From Lycium barbarum (taxonomy: Eukaryota > Streptophyta > Magnoliopsida > Solanales > Solanaceae): a stretch of DNA of 64,000 nucleotides. The DNA lies in contig NC_083341.1 of the NCBI RefSeq assembly GCF_019175385.1, positions 18,422,203 through 18,486,202 on the forward strand, written 5' to 3'. The notes beneath the pieces are model-generated. The model was not told where the DNA came from and did not search any database. It worked only from the letters and a program-made list of their open reading frames with translations. The position numbers and the translations under genes were made by a program. How positions within the stretch are numbered: the stretch's first letter is position 1; each line of letters opens with the position of its first letter. Positions 48,244-59,733 of the stretch are shown piece after piece.

Positions 48244-48759
48244 TGTGAGGACCCACCATGTCATCATGCCACATAGGTGCCACTTGGCACATATATTTGC
48301 CATATGGAATGATTATATAAGAGGAAGAGTAGATATTATGGGAAGATTCTAGAGATATAGGGAGGTTTCCCTTGGAAGACCCTAGAATTTCATGGATTTG
48401 CATGGAAAGTCTTGGAATACTCTAGTTGTGTAGAGATTTCTAGAATAGGGGCTTATTAGTAAATATGTAGGGAGTTGTATAATAATTATTATTTACATAT
48501 TAGTCCCTAGGTGAGTAGTATAAATAGAAGGGTCATTCATTTGTAAAAACCATCAAGCAAAATCAATTAAGTCTTCTATAATAAAAAGCTTCCTTCTAGC
48601 AAATTTCTCCTGTCTTTCTCAATTGATATTCCCTTAGCGATCTTGAGTGTAGTAAACTAGGCTGACTTGGCATAGCAAGATCGTGAGCAAGTTGTGCAAG
48701 AACGTGAGCGAGTTGTCAAGTGCCGCACGTGCGCTTAGTTGAAGACTAAGGACGTGACA
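48244..48759 (+). mobile_element. 3' LTR (516 bp) of the chromovirus
   Basis: Equal in length to the 5' LTR with only a few differences by eye (for example CATATGG against CATGTGG and GAAGACCC against GAAGAACC). It is followed by CAAA, the target duplication. Confidence 0.9.
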
Positions 48760-48763
48760 CAAA

Positions 48764-49468
48764 GGCCCAAACCTTATGGACTGAAAATGAGGAGAAATTC
48801 ACTTGGACCAAGTTTGAGGAAGATGGACTTTGGACTGAATTACGGATTGACTTAATATGGGCTTCAAATAAATAATTTGGACTTTAACCAAAAATCCCTA
48901 TTCATGCATATATATATATATAAATTGGAGATATACTCCATATTTGCTATATACGTATAATAAAACCCACAAGTACTAAACCCATTTTATTAGGACTAAA
49001 ATAGTAGCGACTCTACTCGAAAGAAATTTCGGGTGTGTCTTAGTTCGAAAATGAAGTGAATTGAACACTTATGTGGATTTTTAAACCCCAAAAACCCCTT
49101 TTCCAAGAGGAATTTTTGCCAAAAAATTTCCTTGAGTTTATGATACTAATAAATGACCTTTTTTGCGGAAAATTAAACACTCTTTAAGCAAATAATACAT
49201 TAATCACACATTAAAGCTCGTAGGTCGACCGTATTCTACGGATCTTTAATACTAGGGTGCGTAAAACCTTTCCTATGGGATCACCAGAACCCTTACCTCT
49301 AACTTTGATACCAAAAAGATTTCTCTCTTGCTTGAAAAATATTTTACCCGATTTTCTTAGTTTTTCTTCAAATAAATTAGGTGGCGACTCTAAAATACTA
49401 AAATTCAATTAGAGCACCAACAATTTCGTAGTACCTTTTATGCGCTCGCGTAAAAGTGAACCGTAACA
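48764..49468 (+). mobile_element. Outer LTR, right segment
   Basis: Runs to the terminus GTGAACCGTAACA at 49468, followed by the ACATG duplication. GGTGGCGACTCTAAAATA lies near the end, as in Tat/Ogre-type LTRs. No gene is present; a minus-strand frame at 49211-49408 is not credible. Confidence 0.65.
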
Positions 49469-49721
49469 ACATGTATTTCGCTGTATTTAAAAACACGAAA
49501 ATACAACCGAAATTGCAATTTCTCAGAAAAAAGAATGTGGCCAGCGGGATTCAAACCTGGGCGTGCCAGGGCAAAACACATGCCCAATGACCACTCCAGC
49601 TATAGCGCCTCATGTATAGTAGCTACAAAATGTAAAATGTAGCTACGAAATGTAATTATCATAAAAGATAGTTATAATCCATAAATAGCTCTTACAAGTA
49701 GGTATGACATGTAAATTTTCT
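49469..49721. mobile_element. Mutator-like MITE, right half
   Basis: Begins with ACATG (the LTR target duplication) and continues TATTTCGCTGTATTTAAAAA, the reverse counterpart of 22745-22790. Ends GACATGTAAATTTTCT, followed by the 9-bp duplication TTCTATATT (49722-49730). Confidence 0.75.
49535..49610 (-). other. tRNA-like stretch with A-box and B-box motifs inside the MITE
   Basis: On the minus strand TAGCTGGAGTGGTCATTGGG resembles a tRNA A box/D arm, and about 30 bases later GGTTTGAATCCC matches a B box/T loop. A convincing acceptor stem, anticodon arm or discriminator was not found, so it is not called a tRNA gene. It could be a captured tRNA relic or a SINE head. Confidence 0.45.
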
Positions 49722-49730
49722 TTCTATATT

Positions 49731-50427
49731 TTAATTGGGGATATTTTTAACCAAATCTTTTTCAGTGTAAAAGAAGTAGTTATATATTAGTAGTTAAAAA
49801 AATTATAGCTAATATTTTATAACATCTGTTAAAAGTGGCTATTTACTTGTTTCATCCTGAAAAAAGTTGGTACAAGCTAAATGCGCTGACCAAATAGGCG
49901 CCCTGTGAAACTGCGTTCATTCGCACAAATGACCTTATTTCGGGGTGGTCTTTAATTTTTTCCCTTGAGCACTTTTCACGCGGCGTAAGTTTAGATTTTA
50001 CTTAGTATCATAACATTCCACAATATATGACAGACACGGTAAAACTTTCAACACTCAGCACATAATTTGAAAAATACAACACAACTTATTCCGCCATAAC
50101 TCAATTACTAGTACATAACCTATGCTAAGCGAAACAAAAGTTCAGTTTCCAAAGATAAAAATGTTACAAAACTTATGCCGAATAAAACAAATTTAAACAT
50201 TTTCATTAAATGAGCAAAAATTAAAGACCACAAATATAAAAGACTCGTGTGCTTGAAGGAACATCCATGCAAAATAAAAATAAAAAAAATGCTTAGTTGT
50301 ATATAGGGATTTGGAACGGGCTGTGGGTGAGCCCAACAGGGTTCTTCTGATAATGTTATAAGGCCCAAAAGCGAGAAAACTTGCTTACACGCAGCCAGAC
50401 CCTGTTGTTGTGTGTTAAAGAGTAAGA
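49731..50427. other. Upstream region of SAP18
   Basis: Holds a fragment of the foldback family (TTCGGGGTGGTCTTTAATTT at about 49937, as at 59017) and the presumed SAP18 promoter. No clear TATA box is seen close to the start codon, which would fit a housekeeping gene. Confidence 0.45.
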
Positions 50428-53400
50428 ATGGCGGATGTACAGAGAAGGGGAAGACCATTACCACCACCTCCACCTAGAGGCGGCCCACCTCCTCAAAGGA
50501 TCCCTCCCCGCCTCCCACCTGTTGATCGTGAAAAGGTCTGCTCAATTCCTGACTTTGGAATGCAGTGCTTAGGTTTAGGTTGTGTTGTGTTGTCTCTATT
50601 GTTTTGTAAGCTTTTGCTGGTGTTCTTTATGTTGAGGTGTTTTCTTGCTAGGTTTTTGGTGTAGAAAAGAGCTTATGTTTATGGTGTATTGGTATTCAAA
50701 CAACAATAACTACTAGTATGCCTAATTCTCAAACTAGTTGGGCTGGCCCCATATTATTACCTCCTTTGTTTCAATTTCTTTGTCTTACTTTCCCTTTTTG
50801 ATCACTGGATTAAAGGGTATTTTGGTATATTGTGCGTATCTTAAGCTTAAGACTACAAGATTCAAAAGTTTTCTTTACTTTCTTAAATTCCGTGCCAAGT
50901 AAAAACCAAACAAACAAATTGAAACGGATGCAGTAGATAGTTGGCCAACTCTGTATTGTATCGAGGTGTGTTTTAATACAAAGAGAGTGATAGTTTATGT
51001 CGGTAAAGGGAACAATGGATACTTGAGGTATGAAACTCGCGAAAAAAGTGATATTTTAGGGGCGTTTTTGAACATTAACTCAAAAATCATGTCCGTGTTC
51101 TTTTGTAAGCTTGTATTTTTTTTTCTTTTTTCTCTCGAGGTGTTTTGGGGAAGCAATCCTGCTGTTGTGGACTCACTAGGGTTTTGGTATTGAAAAGACC
51201 TTATGTTTATGGTGTATTGTTGTTCAACTACAACAACTACTATGCCTTAATCTTAAACTAGTTGAGTGATACAAAATGGAATTTGAGAAGAAATCTAGCT
51301 AAAAACTAAGCTAAGCTATACTAAAGAGAGCTAAAGGTTAATTTTCATTGATAAACTCTAAATTGGTTACACCAACATAATATATTAAAGAATCCTAACT
51401 AGCTAATGGCCTAAAAGTAACTATTACAATAAGAATTGGGGTAAAATGCATAATTAAGGAACTACACTTAAGGGGTCTGATGTAGTTAATGAAACTCATG
51501 TCCTTCCGAAGATCAAGCTTCCAACAGATGTGTACTGCACCAATTGCAGCCGTTACAACCATCCCAAGCATTAGCTCATCTCCCATAATATAGCTGCCGA
51601 GTTCATATTGCATCATTGGGCTGGCGCCATATCATTAGACTTTATTTTGCTCCATTAAGTCCTGTTGTGTTCCAATACTAAGTTGACTAGTCTCACACTG
51701 GTGAATTATTTTTCGAGGAATGATATTGATTTGGTAAATGGAAGTTTGGCACTAGCCCAAAAACAAATGTAAGTTTGAGAATTTAGAAGTTAAAAGAGAG
51801 TGCACCACTATGTAAATTGAAAAAAATAAAATGCAAAGGTGATATGCTACTTTCTTCCAAGTCTATGCTGATTTTACGAGAGGATTATATCAAGGATATG
51901 TTCATACACAAACTTTTAGCCTGCCATAAATGAACCAATGAATTGTGAGAAGACAGTGTTAGTATTATCTTGGGACCATACATGCTGTCAGAAGTAATCT
52001 AATGATTGTTTTTTTTTTTTTTTTTTTTTTGTGTTCTCCTTTTTTTTCGAATAAGTTTTTTTGTGTGTTCTCCTTATCAGCGAGTTAGCATGTTTTTTCT
52101 AGTAACATGTACCAATGTTTTGCATTTCTTTTTCTTACTTGCTATGTTAATGTGCGTTCATGGCACATAAACTGAGCATTTTTCTTTGCATACTGGAAGT
52201 TACTTACAAGACCCTGTTTTGTTTTTTTTTTGTTTTTGGGGATTCCGTCGAAAACCAGACCTGTCCTCTGTTGCTTCGTGTTTTCACTAAGGTATGTACT
52301 CCAGATGAACTTTCTATCATTTGCTTTTTTGTACTTTGATTTATGTTTTGATAGAAGGCAAGTTATAAATGTTTTTCAAGAAGTTCTGTAGTTTCTTGCT
52401 TTTTTCTTTAAAATTCATGGAATAACTGTTTGAGCAAGACAAAGATCTATCAGATGTAGCCCTTACATTTTACCAGCTTTGGAATTTCTGAAAGTAGTTG
52501 AAGTTATCTGTAAGATTTTGCTTTTCGTGTCGTGTTCCCCTTTAAAAATGTATATGCTTGTGTATGCTTCACTAATTAATGTTAAGAAGTGGCCTTGCGA
52601 GTATATTTTAGGTTTCACCCACTTGTAAGGCAAGTATGAAACAAAAAGTTATATTGCTTTATGGTAGATCAATGATACACTCAGCGGATGGTATACTTTG
52701 GAACTTTCAGGTTGGTGGTCATCACAATGACAATGAATTTGCTGTGAGAGGCAAGGAACCCAAAGATGAGGTCCAAATCTATACATGGATGGATGCTACC
52801 CTGCGTGAACTAACTGATCTGGTATGAAGAAAGTAACACACAGAATATATTTTATAACTGACCTCTCCAATTTAGTTGTTTTCTCGCTCCCTCAATGTGT
52901 ATTTACTCACTATCTGCCTGCATGCATAAAGCATTTCTAGATGTTAGGAGATTGTTGCAATTTTTGTAATGTGCCTTATCCTTGACTTGTATGACTAAAT
53001 GTCTGGGAGATGAGCTGTTGGAACTTTTGAGTGGGGAGTCTTCTTCCATATTGTTCAGTTCACATATAAAAACATCATTGAAACAAGGTGCAGTAGATGT
53101 TCTTTGTTATTGACAGGTTCTGTCAGTACTTGGCCTCTCTTATGGTTATATGTGAACCAACTAATCAGAATTTACTACTCCTTATTTGGGAGGAAATTTA
53201 CTTTACTTGTTTGAAGGAAGTAGTAGTTCTATTCGGAAAATCAAGTTAGACTGCCTTTTTTTTACTTTTCCTTTCTGGTGCAAAGAAAAACTCATACAAG
53301 ATGTAGATTCCCTGTTAGACATTATTGAATCCTTGTAAGAAGAACAAGAATTTATACTTTTGCTTGTTTTGAACTTGTAATATGGCTTCCAGCACAGTCG

Positions 53401-55448
53401 TTGTACTGAAGATTTATAATATTGTTACCTTCCACAAAAATAAAAATAAAAGAACCTTACTTTGGCCTACCTAAATGCCAGGCAAAAAGCGGCAGTGTAA
53501 GTAATCAAATTCATCTTCAATTCTGTAGCACAATTTGTAGGCCATTGGCTTGGGGGACCATGCCAGTATAGCTGTTCTATAGCTTTTTTCACTTTTTCTT
53601 TATATACCAGTATATTTGCATGCTGAAACATTTACGTTCTATCTGGTTTATCTACTTACTGTGACTGTTTCAGGTTAAAGAGGTAGCTCCAGAAGCAAGA
53701 CGAAGAGACGCAACTTTGTCCTTTGCTTTTGTGTATCCTGATAAAAGGGGGCGATTTGTCGTCAGAGAGGTCTCTCTTACTTCTTTCTCTATATGCATGT
53801 TATTACATAAACTTGGTGTCTTTTTTTTAGTTATCTTGTGATTCTTTCAATGGTTGATGATACATGTCATATTGAGTGCGTATCTACCACATTCATAGTT
53901 CATGCAAGATGTCAATTTCATATTCACATGTTCGATAAGACTATTTTTGCACTAGAATAAAGGATTATTACTGTGAGAGACAACTAAAACTTCCAGAACA
54001 TATCATTGCTAAATCGTTCGATATTTAAATTGACCTCTATAAACATGATATCACGTGTTGCCATTACCTCTTTTAAAGTTTGTTCATCCTGCATGTTCAA
54101 CTTGTTGATTAAGTTCTTCATAATGTCCAACTGACTTTTCGGTCTTGCACTGTCTAATTTAATTGTCACTGTGTGCAAGATTTTCAAAAGTTTAGGCTAT
54201 CTGTGGCTCTGGTATTAAGACGACTGTTTAAGAGTTGTCTTTTCTCACTTTCCTTCTGTTATTGCTTTAAACTTTAGTTATCCCTGGTTTTATCCAACCC
54301 GATTGTAGTCTTATGTGTTGGGCGTACTTGAAATAATTAAAAAATGTCCCACAAGCATTTTCAAATATGCGTCGACGGGTATATGGTGTGTATATGAAGA
54401 TTTGATGGCCATCTTTAAGCCCCGTTGTTGTATATTATTGTGCATGTTCCTCTCGAATTATCTTGTGAGAGCTACTGCCTCTGTCAGTGACCTTTATCTT
54501 CTCATTTGTCTGCCTTCCCTCTTTTCTAGGATATTCTGTTCATTGGCATCTTCTGTGACTGTTGAAACTATCATCGGAAGCACATTTATTTTGTCAACTT
54601 TCCGTTAATGTGCACATATGGTATGGATGGAATTCAAGGAAAACAAAAATGTCTTTGGTGCATTGAAAATGCTATCAATGTGACTAGAGGATTGTATTAG
54701 GGTAAAGAAACATATATTGCACCATCTAAACCAAACTTCTTGTAGAATATACTTCCAGAAAGATGATGAAACTAGAGAGTTGAAACTGAGCTGTGACTGA
54801 TGAAACTAGAGAGTTGAAACTGAGCTGTGACTGATGAAACTAGAGAGTTGAAAATGCTGACAATCAAACTTGAGATGATTCGCTTTCGTCTTTATTCTTC
54901 TGCCTTATTAATGAGCCAAATTGCTCAAGTAGGGTTTGGTCAAATGTTGTTCTTTAATGCTCCTGTGGTCCATAAATGCTATGTGTTGTAGTTTGATAAT
55001 GGTTAAATTTCAATTCCCCATCGTTACAAAATAAAAGGAAACTAAGTTATGAGATTTGAAAAAAGTGAGTTAATTATAGTATTTCCATCCTCAGGTTTCT
55101 AGGGTGGCAATGTTTCATCAAATTTTAGTGTTAGAATGTTATTATTGTGTGAGAAATCCGGGATTCCCATTTCCATTTTTTGATGTAACATTTCTTGTTA
55201 TGATATTTTCCAGCAACAGTGATCTTATAGTATTTATTCTCTGTGACGTGAAGGTGGGGAGAACGTTTTCTTATCCCAATATGAGGCGACCAGATAGTGG
55301 CAGCAAATCGTTGAGTGAACTTAAATTTCAGGTAACACTCTGTTCATATCTGATCATCAACGTCATCCTTATTGGAATTTGGTATTAACTTGTTTTTTTG
55401 TCACTGCAGATAGGAGATTACTTGGATGTGGCAATCCTGTTCCAGTGA
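50428..55448 (+). CDS. SAP18: Histone deacetylase complex subunit SAP18 (six exons, 154 aa)
   Basis: Exons: 50428-50535, 52259-52291, 52711-52821, 53674-53769, 55254-55331 and 55410-55448. All introns are GT-AG and phase 0, giving 36+11+37+32+26+12 residues. The N-terminus is a proline/arginine-rich tail (MADVQRRGRPLPPPPPRGG). The SAP18 ubiquitin-like fold follows: CPLLLRVFTK, then FAVRGKEPKDEVQIYTW, ATLRELTDLVKEV, LSFAFVYPDK, and IGDYLDVAI at the C-terminus. In plants SAP18 links SIN3/HDA19-type deacetylases to repressors and is part of the ASAP complex (with Acinus and the RNPS1-like SR45) on spliced RNA. The length fits the family (about 150 aa) and no residue block is missing. Exon 2 is only 33 bases. 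Introns hold MITE fragments and a small tandem repeat. The C-terminal LFQ extension is slightly longer than is usual. Confidence 0.95.
50760..50933. mobile_element. Stowaway-type MITE in SAP18 intron 1
   Basis: TA at 50758-50759 and 50934-50935. The left end CTCCTTTGTTTCAATTTCTT pairs with the right end AAATTGAAACGGATGCAG. 174 bp, non-coding. Confidence 0.65.
50962..51090. repeat. Fragment of the 58-kb hairpin repeat in SAP18 intron 1
   Basis: TCGAGGTGTGTTTTAATACA and ACTCGCGAAAAAAGTGATAT correspond, in order, to GAGGTGTGTTTTGATAAATA and TTCGCAAAAAAGTGATACTT at 58121-58186. It is a dispersed family member. Confidence 0.5.
54765..54852. repeat. 34-bp tandem repeat in SAP18 intron 4
   Basis: GATGAAACTAGAGAGTTGAA starts at 54765, 54799 and 54833; two full units and a partial third, almost identical, so recently expanded. 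Confidence 0.9.
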
Positions 55449-57056
55449 GCTGTTACGGCACCTGAGTTGGGAATTAGAATTATGCAGACCTGTACTATGT
55501 GTTTCTTCTTTACTTCTACATATCTGTAGTTTTCTAGAGAAGCTGACCTAACGTTCATTTTTGCTGTAAATTTGAGATTGCCTCTAGAGTGCTCTATGAC
55601 TGAATCTGTTATATTACGTTCGTATCATAGGTAATGAATTTAACTGCACTCTCAGAGCCTACTCCATTGTTACGAATTGTCAACACTTGTCCTTTTCTTT
55701 GTTAAACTCTGCTTGCAATTATCTTTTTAGCTCATGTTCCTGCTTTGAATATACATAATATGCATGATCGGTACATTTTTTATAGATGTTGGTGGCTGGA
55801 CAAGAAGTAGATAGATAATATCACTTTTGGCTTTTTGTTTGAGTAGAAGCTGACTCTGCAATATACTAATTTATTAGATAAAAAAGCTAGTCAGCGAGGA
55901 TAATTCTATAGATTATGGTTATTTACTCTAATGTTTCGTTGGTATAGCAGCTTAATTCCCGTTCTTGGGAGCTTTAGTATGTACCTTAAACTTGGATTAT
56001 GATGTTCAAGACGGCAGCACACGAAATAGTTTGTAAACTTTTTTTGACAAGAAGTAGTTTGTAAAATTTAGATTGAATCCTGAGGATTGATATGGAGTAA
56101 AATGATTTCCATGGGAAGTGTTGTAATTTTAGAAGATTATACTAATTGTTTTCAATCATATTCAATGTTTGTTTAAGTTTAAGCGTAGTTCTTCTGTTCT
56201 AATTTTATATAACATATTTTTATTTGGGGCGTTTCAAAATGTTTATCATGTCATGCTTATACAGATGTTACAATTTTAATCATTTAAACTTCGAGCACAT
56301 CATCTAAGTCATAACTATCGTGTAAACTGAAATGAAAAAAGTATAGATATGAGAGTTTTGATAATGTTTTGGTAGTAGAACTATGTTGACTAGTGGTTAA
56401 GATAGTAATTTAGTTATAGGGATATTACCAGTTGTAGACCATGTGAGGGAAGTTTGCCAGTGCAATGACTTATTTCATACTTTGTGCAACGAGCTGGGAA
56501 GAGTCGTGCTGACGGTCATCTACCTTCTATGATCTGAATCCATCTCGTGTAGCGGTTTTTCATTTTACTATTTTCCCAGTAGGCGTTTTTATACGTTAAT
56601 GAAACAGAGAAATTAGAGGAGAGAGCAAATAGAAAGGAAATGACCATCAAGGATTATGATAGGATGGATAAGATCTCTTCATTTTTAACTAGAAGTTTTG
56701 AATTCAAGCTCTGCGAATAGAAAATTTTTGGTATGGTGCACTTTCCCTTTTAATAGGCTTTATGCTATGCGAATCTGAATTAATCAAAATTTTAAAGCGA
56801 ATATTAAACATATTTGTGAAAAACTGAAGGAAAAAAAAAAAGATAAAAGAAAGAAAACTTCGTGAGAAGATAAAAGAAAGAAAACTTTGTGAGAAGCCAA
56901 CGGTATTAGGAATCATGTAGGGAATCTGATCCAACATGATTATGCAATAAGTGGGAATAAAATGTTACCAGGTTCTTGCGAGTACACTAATTGCACCATA
57001 GCTATCTTAACTATGCTCCCGGGTATCGGCTACAACCTTGAACAATGTAGTAACCA
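55449..57056. other. SAP18 3' UTR and intergenic DNA
   Basis: The SAP18 3' UTR occupies the first few hundred bases. A short direct repeat of 27 bp (AGATAAAAGAAAGAAAACTT) lies at 56841-56895. No other gene is seen. Confidence 0.5.
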
Positions 57057-57664
57057 TTTTTTTGTGCGGATTGCCCTTCAAAGGCACTGGTCTCTAATTT
57101 TTACCTCTCAAATTGCTGGGTTTTTTTACTTTTGTCCTTCGCCTAATACCATGGGATTTGGGGTTCGAACTCTGGCTCAATTAAAAAAAAAAATTCCAGA
57201 CAAAGTTTTATAGCAAAATTAGGCCTACTTGGGCAAAATTTAGACCTTAAGACAGAGTTTTACAAAATTCCTACTGAGTAAAAACATTTTTTTTTAGCCT
57301 TATTGCAAACATCTACCTTAAGGTAGAGTTTTGCCTTATGCCCGAAGGCAAACTCTACATTAAGTAGAGCATGCAGTCAAACTCCGTCTGATCAGGTAGA
57401 GTTTGTTTTTTTTTTTTTTTTTGCCTCAATGCAAAACTCTACCTTAAATAGAGTTTGCAGTCAAACTCTGCCTGATCAAGGAGAGTTTGCGGTCAAACTC
57501 GGCCTTAAGGTAAAGTTTGAAACCTGAAAGTAGATTAGGCAAAACTCTGCCTTGCGATTTTTTTTAATTTTTAACTGAGCAGGGGTTCGAATCCGAAACC
57601 AAATAATTTTTAGCGAAAGACAAAAATTAAAGACCACCCGAATAAGGGCAATCGTGCAAATTGC
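57057..57664. mobile_element. Foldback element, copy 1
   Basis: The left arm GTGCGGATTGCCCTTC... GGTCTCTAATTTTT pairs with the right arm, whose reverse complement reads GCACGATTGCCCTTATTCGG then GGTCTTTAATTTTT. Both arms carry a tRNA B-box-like word about 80-100 bases in (GGGGTTCGAACTC and, reversed, GGATTCGAACCCC). The interior is built of direct and inverted copies of GGTAGAGTTT and AAACTCTACC. Non-coding. It lacks an obvious target duplication. Confidence 0.65.
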
Positions 57665-57789
57665 CCCAACGTAACTGAGCATTATTGCCTTTTTCTTTTT
57701 TTCCTCTAGAAAACACTTATAAGACCTCAAAACATTAAAAAAATACTATATGAACCTATTTTCTATTAGTCCGTGCAAAAAAGAATGAC

Positions 57790-57921
57790 CTTTATGCAAT
57801 GATTTATGATCACATAAAATATATGTGATTCATTTAATATCACAAGTTTAAAAATCTTCTCTACTTTCTTAAACTCCGCGCTTATTCAAATGAGTTCACA
57901 TAAATTGAAACAGAGGGAGTA
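57790..57921. mobile_element. Right end of a Stowaway-type MITE
   Basis: CACATAAATTGAAACAGAGG followed by GAGTA is a typical right terminus. The left end was not found. Confidence 0.45.
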
Positions 57922-57932
57922 TAATGATAAAA

Positions 57933-58187
57933 AAAAGTATTATTTTTTTGCGAGTTTCCTAGCTGAACTATCAAGTGTTTGAGGTTCCTAGCTGAACTAT
58001 TACCAACTATTTATCAAAACACACCTCGAAACTGACTAGACCGAGTGTTTGAATACCATCACAAATAATTTAGTTTGCCCACAAAAATTTCGTCCACATG
58101 ACAGCTGACTCATTAATTACGAGGTGTGTTTTGATAAATAGTTGGTAATAGTTCAGGTAGAAAATTCGCAAAAAAGTGATACTTCAG
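57933..58187. repeat. Hairpin repeat with 37-nt perfect arms
   Basis: 57992-58028 (CTGAACTATTACC...CACCTCG) is the exact reverse complement of 58120-58156, with 91 bases between. Imperfect pairing continues outward to about 57933 and 58187 (AAGTATTATTTTTTTGCGAG against the reverse of TTCGCAAAAAAGTGATACTT). A diverged copy of the right arm lies at 58395-58535. MITE-like, family uncertain. Confidence 0.85.
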
Positions 58188-58576
58188 GTGTTTTTTAAAA
58201 TCATTATATCTTTTTTTTCTTTTTTACTTTTCAAATTAATTCATTTAATTATCCATGTATTTTTTATCATTATCTTATCTCTTCTTTTTTTACTTTTCAA
58301 ATTAATTCCTTTAGTTGTCCGCATGGAGTGCCTTTGGAACCATTTTTAAACAAAAACGATAGTGTACACCATGCACCATCATATGCTAGTCGAGGTGTAT
58401 TTTGATAAATAGTTGGCGATGATTCAGGTAAGCGCAAACACTCGATAGTTCAAGTAGCAAACACAGACACTTAATAATTTAGGTACGAAACGCACAAAAA
58501 AATAATACTTCAAGTGTGTTTTTGAATCATGAAATAGTAGAGTTCCAAGTCGACGAAAAAAAAAAAAAACTTTTTA

Positions 58577-58985
58577 CTAATTCAAAACTGGAGAAAGTAA
58601 AGGTTTCTTGGAGAAGAAAGCTTCAACATTCCCCGACATGAGTTCATATAAATCTCTAAACGACTCCTCAGTATGCATAGCAAAATGTGGTGACAGTACA
58701 ACATTATCTAATCGAAGGAGCTCTTAAAAAAACATTAGGCTTGTTCTCGAAAACATCCAAGCCAGCACCTACAATTTCTCCCTGTATCAAACATTGCACC
58801 AACTCCTTCTCGTCAATTATGGCTCCTCGTGTTATATTAATGATTATTACTTGTTTTCCTAGTGCTAGTAAAACCTCCTTATTGATAAAGTGACGTGTTT
58901 CGCCTGTCAATTCACAGCAAATGACGGGGACATCGCATTTTCTTGAAGTAAAGCTACTGGTAGATCTTGTTTTGGTTGTGGGTTT
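58577..58985 (-). pseudogene. Hydroxypyruvate/glyoxylate reductase-like fragment
   Basis: The minus strand encodes VICCELTGETRHFINKEV, then IINITRGAIIDEKELVQ, GAGLDVFENKP and, after a frameshift in a T-run at about 58727, ELLRLDNVVLSPHFAMHT to PLLSPVLN and a stop (58579-58577). This is the C-terminal half of a D-isomer-specific 2-hydroxyacid dehydrogenase of the plant HPR3-like type: the NAD(P)-binding end and the catalytic Arg and His blocks. The Glu usual after DVFEN is Lys. The N-terminal half is missing, and the fragment stops where foldback copy 2 begins, so the gene was probably broken there. It is not functional. Confidence 0.8.
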
Positions 58986-59340
58986 AAGTGCGGGGCAATT
59001 TGCACATTACCCTTATTCGGGGTGGTCTTTAATTTTTTCCCCTCAAATTGCTCGTTGCCCTCCGCCTAAAATATTCGAGGTTCTGGGTTCAAATTTCGAT
59101 CAATAAAAAAAAAAAAATCGTAAGGCAGAATTTCGTAGTAAAACTAGGCCTATTCGGACAATTAAGACCTAACTTTTGTAGTTTGTAAAATTTCGCAAGG
59201 CAAAAGAATTTTCACCAAACTTTGTCTTGTTGTGAATTTTTTTTTGTTTTTACTGAGCGGAGATTGAACCTAGAACCTCGGTTTAAGCAAATGGTAAAAA
59301 TTAAATATCATCGTCTTTGAAGGACAATCCGTGCAAAAAA
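58986..59340. mobile_element. Foldback element, copy 2
   Basis: The left end GGGGCAATTTGCACATTACC with GGTGGTCTTTAATTTTTT pairs with the right end, whose reverse complement reads TTTGCACGGATTGTCCTTC. Both arms again contain B-box-like words (GGGTTCAAATTTC; GATTGAACCTAGAA). It is related to 57057-57664 and to the fragment near 49915-49960. Confidence 0.65.
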
Positions 59341-59691
59341 AAAAATGTAAAGGAGTGACGGGTTTAGAGGACTAATAAAACAAGAGCAAAAAGCACAAGG
59401 CTTTTCTCGGAAAGTTAACTTTTGTTGTAACTTAATTAATACTATTTAATTCTGCTGTACAGAGAAGTTTGTTCACTGAAAGAATCTGAAATGTTGCGTT
59501 GGAAAATCTTCAAGAAAATATTCTTTTTTTTTTTCTTCTTCTGAACAACTCAAACAAACGCTTAGGGTGTGTCAGCCTGCAGGCAACTGCTATAGTTGAC
59601 GCGCCTACCATGACCAGTTGTGTAATTGTGTTCAATATGAAGGATAATGTTTGTCACGGAAATTATTTTTCAGAAAAAATAAGTAGATTTC

Positions 59692-59693
<2 letters not shown>
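59341..59693. other. No gene seen
   Basis: AT-rich spacer between the foldback element and the LINE tail. Confidence 0.5.

Positions 59694-59733
<40 letters not shown>

Noticed and set aside
47318..48352. A complete 344-aa host aspartic protease
   Set aside because: The protease part is retroviral (LVDTGATHNFV), and the last third is the chromodomain tail read in a wrong frame.
49535..49610. A functional tRNA gene on the minus strand
   Set aside because: A- and B-box-like words are present but no consistent acceptor stem or anticodon arm could be drawn.
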